A DNA stretch of 5,383 bases from a bacterium. Lineage in GTDB: Bacteria > Verrucomicrobiota > Verrucomicrobiae > Limisphaerales > J093. The notes under the pieces were generated by a model, which did not search any database, was not told where the DNA came from, and saw only the letters and a program-made list of their open reading frames with translations. A program made the position numbers and the translations under genes. Below are positions 1 through 5,383 of this stretch, one piece after another. The stretch is from contig JAKCAB010000347.1 of NCBI GenBank assembly GCA_021839785.1, positions 1 to 5,383 on the forward strand, written 5' to 3'. Within the stretch, counting starts at the first letter, position 1, and every line of letters begins with the position of its first letter.

Positions 1-45
1 GGGCCAATGGTGGTGCGGGGCAATGCCAGTACTTCGCGAGTTCGA
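1..45 (-). other. Short region downstream of the SCO gene, no assignable feature
   Basis: After the TGA at 48-46 only 45 bases remain. I see no hairpin followed by a T run on the minus strand, so no terminator is evident and the operon may continue. No start codon with a convincing ribosome-binding site can be supported; the piece is too short to identify a further gene. Confidence 0.4.
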
Positions 46-972
46 TCAGAGACGGGCCTGTTGGGCGGGGATCATCGTCTCGCGCACCCGGCGCTGGACC
101 TCGAAAGGCGTCCACACGTTGCTCCGCCAGATGTGGACGAGCCGGCCTTCGGGGGAGATCAGGGCCGTCCGCAAATCATGCGTGATCACGCCGCCTTCAG
201 GTTTGTAGAGCAGGCCGAAGAGTTGGGCCACGCGATCCACCTGCTCCGGCGTACCGCAGGCGAAGGTCCAGGTCTTCTCGTCGCGGTTGTAGCGCGCGGC
301 ATAGTCCTTGAGCACCTGCGGCGTGTCGAACGCCGGATCGAAACTCACCGACAACAGGTGGAACTTGCCGGGGAACTCTTTGCTCAGCCGCGCCTGCAAG
401 GAGGCGAAGTTCCTGGACATGAGCGGGCAGTAATTGGGCAGCGGACAGCGCGTGTAGATGAAGGTCACCAGCACGGCCTGCCCGCGATAGTCGCGCAGGT
501 GAAAGCTCTCGCCATTCTGATCGGTCAAGGTGAAGTCCGGCACCGGCGAGCCAATGGCCACGGGGTCCGCGGCCGAAGCTTCGGCGGGAGCCGCGGGGAC
601 TGGTTTTGCCATGTCGGCGGGCGCCTGGTCGAGCTTCGCAAGGTCCGCGATCCACGAATCGTCCTTGGTGACCACGAGCCGGAACTTCACGGCGTCGCCA
701 GCCTTCAAGCCGCGCAGCTCCGTCGGGTCCTTGACCGTGAACGGCATGGTCATGGACGGCATGTAGCCGGGGATTTCTTCGTGCTCGATGTGGACCGTCG
801 TGCCGTCGGCATCCAGGCTGCGGACCACGCCCTTGACGTCGAAGGTTTGCCGGTCCGCGGCGCTCGAGGCGGCATGGGCCGACGCGTGAGGCAGATGGGC
901 AACCAACACGGCGGCGGTGATCGCGGCCAGGGTGGCGAGGCACAACAAAGCCAGGGTGGTTTTCGCTTTCAT
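46..972 (-). CDS. Two-domain copper chaperone: CusF-like domain fused to SCO1/SenC (PrrC-type) domain
   Basis: The 308-residue exported protein probably binds Cu(I) in the periplasm and passes it to a copper enzyme, here most likely NosZ or a terminal oxidase. A signal peptide or membrane anchor covers about 1-34 (possible cleavage after ASAHA). Residues 44-113 form a CusF-like copper domain with HIEHEEIPGYMPSMTMPF; His64, Met74 and Met76 match CusF ligands, and Met71 replaces the CusF Trp. An Ala/Pro-rich linker (115-137) leads to a SCO thioredoxin-fold domain starting IGSPVPDFTLTDQNG. Its copper cysteines are Cys176 and Cys182 (RCPLPNYCPLM), a CX5C spacing rather than the common CX3C, with the distal ligand His265 (THDLRTALISPEG). 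FDPAFDTP (211-218) is a SCO landmark. The ATG at 972 overlaps the nosY stop (ATGA); no strong Shine-Dalgarno site is visible. The frame is open upstream to 1854, but that part is only nosY shadow. This gene sits where nosL often lies. Confidence 0.92.
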   Translation of the reverse strand: MKAKTTLALLCLATLAAITAAVLVAHLPHASAHAASSAADRQTFDVKGVVRSLDADGTTVHIEHEEIPGYMPSMTMPFTVKDPTELRGLKAGDAVKFRLVVTKDDSWIADLAKLDQAPADMAKPVPAAPAEASAADPVAIGSPVPDFTLTDQNGESFHLRDYRGQAVLVTFIYTRCPLPNYCPLMSRNFASLQARLSKEFPGKFHLLSVSFDPAFDTPQVLKDYAARYNRDEKTWTFACGTPEQVDRVAQLFGLLYKPEGGVITHDLRTALISPEGRLVHIWRSNVWTPFEVQRRVRETMIPAQQARL

Positions 973-1865
973 AAGTCGATTCGTTGCAGTTTCCAGATGC
1001 CTCCGCCCAGCGACAGGCCCAGCCAAAGCAGAACCGAGGCGGTGGCCAGCGGGATGGGCACCGCGAGGGCGGCGGGTTTGGGTAAATTGACGGCGCGGAA
1101 CACGTCCACCGGGTTGATGAGCAACCAGCTCGCCAGCGTCTGCGAGCGCTGTGCGAGCGCGGCGTGCGCGGGGCGGGGTTCCGTCTCGCCGGCGAAGGCT
1201 TTGTGCAGGTCGGCTGCGGAGTTGACGTGCATGGCGTCGGTGGCGGTTTCGATCTCCAGCGCCGCTTGGGCGGAGTTGGAGCTGAGCACCACGCCCATCG
1301 CCACCAGGTCGAAGACAAACACGGCCCCGCACCAGGCGAGCAGCGCCAGCACCAGCGCCTGCACCCGCGTGCGGCAGCAGGTGGAAATGAGCAGCCCGAT
1401 GGCGAGGAACACGACACCCAGCACCAACCCCGATAGCGCCAGCGTGAGGAACGAACCCACGGCGCGGTCCTTCGCCGCCAATCCAATGGCCGTGCCCGCG
1501 ATGGCAAACCCAAGCGTAAGCGGAAACGCCAGCGTCAACACGCCACCCAAAAACTTGCCAAGGAGGACACGCGCCCGGCTCGTTCCGCCAGCCACGATCA
1601 AGGCCAGCGTGCGCTCCTCGCGTTCGCTTACCATGAGATCGTGCCCGAGCAGCAGCGCCAGCAACGGCACGAGGTATTGCACGAGGTTCAGCAGGCTCAC
1701 GACCGTGCGCTCGTAGCCTTGCACGCCGATGCGGCCGATTTGCGCCAGACCGAAGAGGCTCGTCAACGCGATCGCCCCCAACCAGACCGCCGTGCAGGCG
1801 ATCACCCAGCCGCTGCGGAAGCGATCGCTGAATTCCTTTGTGGCGATGAGCCAAAGCGGTTTCAT
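969..1865 (-). CDS. nosY: NosY, ABC-2 type membrane permease of the NosDFY system
   Basis: NosY is the membrane subunit that pairs with NosF and docks NosD. The 298-residue protein begins MKPLWLIATKEFSDRFRSGW, the usual amphipathic N-terminus of NosY-like ABC-2 permeases. About six membrane segments follow (roughly 19-40, 58-76, 103-130, 137-162, 168-193, 266-288). The cytoplasmic stretch GHDLMVSEREERTL (74-87), after the second segment, is typical of ABC-2 permeases. A long extracytoplasmic loop (about 195-250) precedes NPVDVFR (251-257), a stretch typical of NosY. The length is close to the family norm of about 275-300. The frame is open upstream to 2417, but the ATG at 1865 is chosen because it starts the conserved protein, has a strong ribosome-binding site and overlaps the nosF stop (ATGA). 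The stop overlaps the next start. Confidence 0.88.
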   Translation of the reverse strand: MKPLWLIATKEFSDRFRSGWVIACTAVWLGAIALTSLFGLAQIGRIGVQGYERTVVSLLNLVQYLVPLLALLLGHDLMVSEREERTLALIVAGGTSRARVLLGKFLGGVLTLAFPLTLGFAIAGTAIGLAAKDRAVGSFLTLALSGLVLGVVFLAIGLLISTCCRTRVQALVLALLAWCGAVFVFDLVAMGVVLSSNSAQAALEIETATDAMHVNSAADLHKAFAGETEPRPAHAALAQRSQTLASWLLINPVDVFRAVNLPKPAALAVPIPLATASVLLWLGLSLGGGIWKLQRIDL

Positions 1866-2602
1866 GCGATCACCTCCTCCCGTTCGCGGCTGCGTTGCCG
1901 GCGAGCGATGCGATGGTAAACGGCCTCCAGCGAATCTTCGCCGTGCTGGGCGCGCAATTCGCCCAGCGAGCCGCGGGCGGCCAAGCGGCCTTCCAGCAGG
2001 ATGGCGGCGTGCGTGGCGAGCGGTTCGATGGCAGACATGGTGTGCGTGGAAATCAGCAGTGTGGCGCCGCGCGCGTGCTCTTCCTGGAGGATTCCCTGCA
2101 AGCCGTCCAGCAACGCCGGATCGAGGCCGTTGAAAGGTTCGTCGAGCACCAGGACTTGCGGCTGGCCGCAAAGGGCGAGCGCGAGTCCGAGCCGTTGCAG
2201 CATGCCTTTCGAGAGCTGGCGCACCGGGCGGTCCTGCGCGGCGTAAAGTCCCACCCGCTTGAGTTGGCGCTCGAGTTCCGCCGGCGGGTGGCCCTTCAAG
2301 CGGGCGAAGAAGAGTCCGTTGTCCCGGACGGTCCGATGCGGATAGAGCGCGATGCGTTCGGGCAGATAGCCAAACACGGCGCGGCGGTCGGCATCGCGAA
2401 TCGGCTGCCCTTGCCAAAGAACCTCACCACGGCTCGGACGAATCAACCCCAGCAGGCAACCGAACAGCGTGGACTTGCCGGCACCGTTCGGACCCAGCAA
2501 CGCCAGGATGCTGCCCGCGGCTACGGCCAGCTCCACGCCTGCGAGGGCACGAACGCTGCCGTAGCGCTTGGCGACTTGGTTGAATTCGAGGCAGGCGTTC
2601 AT
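1862..2602 (-). CDS. nosF: NosF, ABC transporter ATPase of the NosDFY copper-centre assembly system
   Basis: NosF is the cytoplasmic nucleotide-binding subunit that powers NosY and, through it, NosD. The 246-residue protein is a complete ABC ATPase. Walker A is GPNGAGKST (37-45). The Q-loop region reads FGYLPERIALYP (77-88), with Glu82 at the usual Gln position, as I recall for NosF proteins. The signature LSKGM is at 130-134, Walker B VLVLDEP at 150-156, the D-loop NGLD at 158-161 and the switch His at 187 (ISTH). FFARLKG (98-104) also resembles NosF. The ATG at 2602 is fixed by the ATGA overlap with the nosD stop; no convincing Shine-Dalgarno sequence precedes it (GACCTTTTTCAG), so translation probably depends on coupling to nosD. 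The stop overlaps the nosY start. Alone it could be any ABC-2 type ATPase; the NosD and NosY neighbours make the assignment firm. Confidence 0.9.
   Translation of the reverse strand: MNACLEFNQVAKRYGSVRALAGVELAVAAGSILALLGPNGAGKSTLFGCLLGLIRPSRGEVLWQGQPIRDADRRAVFGYLPERIALYPHRTVRDNGLFFARLKGHPPAELERQLKRVGLYAAQDRPVRQLSKGMLQRLGLALALCGQPQVLVLDEPFNGLDPALLDGLQGILQEEHARGATLLISTHTMSAIEPLATHAAILLEGRLAARGSLGELRAQHGEDSLEAVYHRIARRQRSREREEVIA
1868..1880 (-). promoter_or_regulatory. Strong Shine-Dalgarno site of nosY inside the end of nosF
   Basis: On the minus strand the sequence reads GGAGGAGGTGATC, with GGAGG ending seven bases before the nosY ATG at 1865. Eleven consecutive bases (AGGAGGTGATC, 1878 down to 1868) match the generic complement of the 16S rRNA 3' end. 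The same bases encode the last residues of NosF (REEVI). It is the only strong ribosome-binding site among the four internal starts of this operon. Confidence 0.8.
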
Positions 2603-4104
2603 CTGAAAAAGGTCGCCAGCGGCTCACCGTTCACAATCCGAAGCACGAACTTCGAAATCCGAAACAAATCCGAGCTTCGAAATCCGAAGCCTTGGCCGGC
2701 GGTTCGCGCCGCGGTGGCATTTCGGACTTCGGATTTCAGTTTTCCTTCGGATTTCGAGATTCGAGTTTCGGTTTTCAGACGCGGTGGAGTCATCAGCGGC
2801 GCAGGATCCGTCACGCCGGGCGTCTCCAGCAGCGGCAGCAGTTCCTCGCCTTTGCGGAGCAGGGCCAGGGCGGGGCTGAGCGCGAAGACGCGGGCTTCCG
2901 GATGCCGATCCACGATGTAGCCGAAAAGATCGGTCTCGTGATAAGGCGTGTCGCCCACGCCGTCTTGATCCGCATCGGCGCCGGTGTAGTCGCTCCAATA
3001 ATTGCCGCGCCCGCGATCGGAGAACTGGTTCGCGGCCTGCCGACCCTTCGCAACTTCATTGAGCGGCTGCCAGACTTGGTCGGTGTTGCGGAGAAAGGCA
3101 TTACCCGTGAAGACGTTTTCCTCCGAACCATTGCTCAGATAGAGGCCGATGTCGTTGTTGGCAATGACGTTCTCCTCGAAGCGATTCTGCACCGCCAGTT
3201 GCACGAAGAGCCCGCGGTTCTGACCCCATACGGTATTGCGTGCGAGACGCGAGTGCTCGACTTGCATCAGCAGGATGCCGTGCCGCCGGTTGGCGAAGGC
3301 GCGGTTGCCCTCGACCACGCAGTCGCGCGCGAACATCAGGGCGGCGCCCACCGCGTTGCGGTCGAGCGTGTTTCCCAGCAGTCGGTTCCGGTGGGAGTAC
3401 ATGTAATGGATGCCGAAGCGCGTTTCCTCGATCCGATTGCTCGCGATCAGGTTGTCGTCGGCATAGGAGAAATAGGCCCCGTCGCGCGTGCCGGCGATGG
3501 AGTTGCCCGCGATGACGTTGTGCCGCGTCTTCCAGAGGTGCACACCATTGCCACGCTGGGCGGGCGGAACGTTCGTGTCACCCAGGACCGTGTTGTTCTC
3601 GACGCGACAATCGTTGACACCGCGAAGGTAGATGCCGAAACCGCCGCCTTCGACGCGGCAGTCGGCCACCGTCACGCCGTCCGCGGCAATCATGATGCCG
3701 GCATCGAAGGTGCCCAGATCGCGGCCGCCATTGCGCACCGTGAAACCGCGCACGCTGACGCCTGCGGCTTGGATCGTGATGGGAGTGCCGGCGCCACCGG
3801 CGTCGATGACGGGCGAGTTCGTGCCGAGCAGGTGCAGGGGTTTGTCGAGGACAACGCGCTCGCGGAAGACCGTCGGGCCGGTGACCAGGATGGTGTCGCC
3901 GCTCTTCGCGGTGGCGACGGCGTGGGAGAGAGAGTCCGTGGCGGCAATGGTCTCCGCTGGCGCACTCACCTGGAAGGAAAGCAGGACAAGCGAAAAAATC
4001 AGAGAACCGCCACAATCCAAGACACTGGCGCACCTGCACAGCTTCCGGGGGGCGCGAGTCCTTCGACACTCTTCATCGAACTGAATTGACCGCAGCGAAC
4101 TCAC
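2599..4104 (-). CDS. nosD: NosD, periplasmic beta-helix copper-maturation protein, with repeat-extended C-terminus
   Basis: NosD is the periplasmic partner of the NosFY ABC transporter and takes part in assembling the copper centres of nitrous oxide reductase. The 501-residue product has a Sec-type signal (hydrophobic LIFSLVLLSF near 35-44, likely cleavage after SAPA at 50). Right-handed beta-helix (CASH/NosD) coils follow from about 60 to 340, with repeated Asn/Gly turns such as VENNTV, IAGNSI, LLGNTL and IANNDIGLYL. NosD-like landmarks are GIHYMYSHRN (231-240) and the stretch GNYWSDY...DQDGVGDTPY (367-388). Residues about 443-490 are encoded by a palindromic repeat and are not part of the family; without them the length fits NosD proteins of roughly 430-450 residues. 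The GTG start at 4104 is chosen because it overlaps the upstream stop (GTGA). It gives a long n-region of about 33 residues, so a TTG at 4020, ten bases after AGGTG, is a weaker alternative. The stop overlaps the nosF ATG. Confidence 0.9.
   Translation of the reverse strand: MSSLRSIQFDEECRRTRAPRKLCRCASVLDCGGSLIFSLVLLSFQVSAPAETIAATDSLSHAVATAKSGDTILVTGPTVFRERVVLDKPLHLLGTNSPVIDAGGAGTPITIQAAGVSVRGFTVRNGGRDLGTFDAGIMIAADGVTVADCRVEGGGFGIYLRGVNDCRVENNTVLGDTNVPPAQRGNGVHLWKTRHNVIAGNSIAGTRDGAYFSYADDNLIASNRIEETRFGIHYMYSHRNRLLGNTLDRNAVGAALMFARDCVVEGNRAFANRRHGILLMQVEHSRLARNTVWGQNRGLFVQLAVQNRFEENVIANNDIGLYLSNGSEENVFTGNAFLRNTDQVWQPLNEVAKGRQAANQFSDRGRGNYWSDYTGADADQDGVGDTPYHETDLFGYIVDRHPEARVFALSPALALLRKGEELLPLLETPGVTDPAPLMTPPRLKTETRISKSEGKLKSEVRNATAARTAGQGFGFRSSDLFRISKFVLRIVNGEPLATFFR
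2635..2777. repeat. Palindromic GAAATCCGAA-type dispersed repeat inside nosD
   Basis: AT-richer than its surroundings, this stretch is made of variants of one unit. Copies read on the plus strand are TTCGAAATCCGAAA (2651-2664) and CTTCGAAATCCGAAG (2675-2689) on the left, and CTTCGGATTTCA (2727-2738) and CTTCGGATTTCGA (2745-2757) on the right. The arms form nested perfect 11-base inverted repeats: 2679-2689 with 2727-2737, and 2653-2663 with 2746-2756. The core between them is GC-rich and contains a short hairpin with stem CGGCG/CGCCG (2697-2701, 2707-2711) and loop GTTCG. Outer parts (2635-2650, 2758-2777) pair imperfectly. The boundaries are approximate. Such elements are usually intergenic, dispersed and multicopy; here it is translated in frame. 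The link to a known Verrucomicrobiota-type repeat is from memory and unverified. Confidence 0.85.
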
Positions 4105-5383
4105 AACTTCGCGAGGGTGGGGTCAGGATTTCCACCAATGAAGCCCAGCAGAGTAAAGACGGCCGTGTTGATGAAGCGCGTGCGCTCGAAGGCGATCAAG
4201 ACGGCGACGCTGATCATTACCACCGCGCTGGTCCATTGGAGGCCACGCATCAGCCAGGGGCGGTTCGCATATTTCCAGGTGAAGTCCCCGACGGACACCG
4301 CGATGGCCGCCATCGGCACCGCCAGCGCCAGCGAGTAAGTGCCCAGCACCAGCGCGCCGAGATACCATGTCGAGGTGCCGATGAAGATCAGCAGCGGATA
4401 CAGAATCGCCCCGCCCATGCAGGTCAGGCAACTCACGGACAGACCCAGCCCGGCACAAAATGAGTTGAGCGGTGTGATGTTGCCCGGCTGGCGCAGGCCG
4501 AGGCAGGGTTGGCGGATGATGGCGGCGCGTTTCGGCGAAACCAGCTCAACCGCCGCGGCCAGACCGAGCCGGATTTTGCGGCCCAGTTTGCCGAGCCAGA
4601 CAAAGCACGACGCACTGCGTTTGAACAGGCCGAGCGCCTTCAGGGCAAAGAAGACGAGGAACGCCGCGCCGAGCCAGTTTGCGAAGCCGGTCCAGTGTCC
4701 GAAGAGCCGGGTGTGACCTTCGTGCCCTGAATGGGCGGGAGTCGTCGCGACCTTGGTCGTGCTGGACCGGCCTTGCCAGAGCGCGCCCGGGTTGGGACCG
4801 CAGATCGCCTCGATGACCGGCTGGATTTGTTTGGCCACGGCGCCTTCGCCGCTGATCAAACTGCGGCCGATCAGCGACACGGTGGCGCCGCTGATCATGT
4901 AGAGCAGTGTGAAGCCGGCCACAAAGCCGGCCAGGTTGACAAGAATGCGCCGTCGCACCGGCGCGGGCAGCCGGGCGTCGCGTTCGGCGAGCGCGGCGGA
5001 ACTGACCACCCCCGCAATGATGCCGGTATAGTATGTGGTGAGTTCAATGGCGCACGGGCTGAGAATGACCATGAGCGCGCCAATCACGCCGAGCATGAAA
5101 ACTAGCGTTGTGGCCAGTGTGCGCGCCGGGGCCGGTTCGACCACCGGCAGCTTCCACGCGAAGACGCGTTTCGGTGTTTTGCCCACGTCGGAGACGAGCA
5201 GACGGAAATGATCGCGGTTCGCGCCAAAGATCGGCTTGCCGTAGTTATCGAGCAGAGGAAACACAATGAGATAGAGGTTGTGGTGTTCGCTCACCACCAC
5301 GGGCGCGCCAAGGGAGGGATAGGTGTCGCCGTGGTCGTCTTCGAGCAGCACCTTGCCGCGCAGGTCAACGTGTTCGATGGAGC
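4101..5383 (-). CDS. CcdA-like thiol-disulfide transmembrane protein with N-terminal periplasmic domain (5' end cut by window)
   Basis: The frame stays open to the right edge, so the true start lies outside; the GTG at 5351 is internal (codons before it read SIEHVDLRGK). Residues are counted from that GTG. About 70 residues rich in predicted beta strand form an extracytoplasmic domain I do not recognise. Hydrophobic segments follow near 80-118, 135-163, 224-243, 296-325, 329-353, 371-388 and 393-406. ILSPC (Cys100) in the first helix and SCLTC (Cys308, Cys311) in the later helix pair match the two active-site cysteine positions of CcdA/DsbD-type proteins, which carry electrons from cytoplasmic thioredoxin to periplasmic thiols. 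GTYSLALAVP also resembles the CcdA second half. The loop between halves is long and His-rich (His207, 210, 213, 219). The stop overlaps the nosD start by four bases. Its likely role is reducing copper-site cysteines, for example in the SCO protein. Its position matches nosB of clade II nos clusters, but homology to NosB is unproven. Confidence 0.75.
   Translation of the reverse strand, partial: SIEHVDLRGKVLLEDDHGDTYPSLGAPVVVSEHHNLYLIVFPLLDNYGKPIFGANRDHFRLLVSDVGKTPKRVFAWKLPVVEPAPARTLATTLVFMLGVIGALMVILSPCAIELTTYYTGIIAGVVSSAALAERDARLPAPVRRRILVNLAGFVAGFTLLYMISGATVSLIGRSLISGEGAVAKQIQPVIEAICGPNPGALWQGRSSTTKVATTPAHSGHEGHTRLFGHWTGFANWLGAAFLVFFALKALGLFKRSASCFVWLGKLGRKIRLGLAAAVELVSPKRAAIIRQPCLGLRQPGNITPLNSFCAGLGLSVSCLTCMGGAILYPLLIFIGTSTWYLGALVLGTYSLALAVPMAAIAVSVGDFTWKYANRPWLMRGLQWTSAVVMISVAVLIAFERTRFINTAVFTLLGFIGGNPDPTLAKL

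Noticed and set aside
930..972. Possible lipobox at Cys11 of the SCO protein
   Set aside because: The residues before the cysteine (LALLC) do not fit the small residue expected at -1, so an ordinary signal peptide or anchor is more likely.
7..1716. A 569-codon open frame on the plus strand
   Set aside because: It runs antisense to the SCO gene and nosY, is rich in Arg/Ala/Gly with no recognisable domain, and is explained by GC-rich third positions of the real minus-strand genes.
973..1854. N-terminal extension of the SCO frame upstream of 972
   Set aside because: The 294 extra codons are an out-of-frame shadow of nosY. The ATG at 972 begins a normal signal peptide and overlaps the nosY stop.
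1866..2417. N-terminal extension of the NosY frame upstream of 1865
   Set aside because: These 184 codons are a shadow of nosF with an Arg/Ala-rich composition; the strong ribosome-binding site and family N-terminus place the start at 1865.
2635..2777. CRISPR array or transposon end
   Set aside because: The units are close, variable and arranged as inverted arms with no regular spacers; no transposase gene or target-site duplication is visible.
2692..4089. A 465-codon open frame on the plus strand opposite nosD
   Set aside because: It mirrors nosD almost exactly and has no domain, signal or ribosome-binding site; the nosD strand carries clear family motifs.

Overview
The window is one tightly packed stretch of an operon, entirely on the minus strand, read from the right edge to the left. 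In transcription order it holds the truncated 3' part of a CcdA-like membrane protein gene (4101-5383, open at the window edge), nosD (2599-4104), nosF (1862-2602), nosY (969-1865), and a gene for a two-domain copper protein with a CusF-like domain followed by a SCO1/SenC domain (46-972). Every one of the four gene junctions is a 4-base start/stop overlap (GTGA once, ATGA three times), so the five genes are almost certainly co-transcribed and translationally coupled. The many long open frames on the plus strand are antisense shadows in GC-rich coding DNA.

NosD, NosF and NosY are the periplasmic beta-helix protein, the ATPase and the permease of the ABC machine needed to mature the copper centres of nitrous oxide reductase (NosZ). 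The flanking genes fit the same theme. The CusF-SCO protein has two recognisable copper sites and sits where nosL is often found. The CcdA-like protein could supply reductant across the membrane to keep periplasmic cysteines, such as those of SCO, able to bind copper. It stands immediately before nosD, the place that nosB takes in many clade II nos clusters. nosZ itself is not in the window and would be expected beyond the right edge; no promoter or terminator is visible.

The most unusual sequence is at 2635-2777. It is an AT-richer, strongly palindromic element built from repeated GAAATCCGAA / TTCGGATTTC units around a GC-rich core. It lies inside the nosD reading frame, adds about 48 low-complexity residues to the NosD C-terminus, and preserves the 4-base overlap with nosF. 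Dispersed repeats of this look are, from memory, frequent in genomes of the Verrucomicrobiota (Pedosphaera/Limisphaerales-like) and related environmental bacteria. Together with the high GC content and this form of nos cluster, this suggests such an organism, but the assignment is inference.
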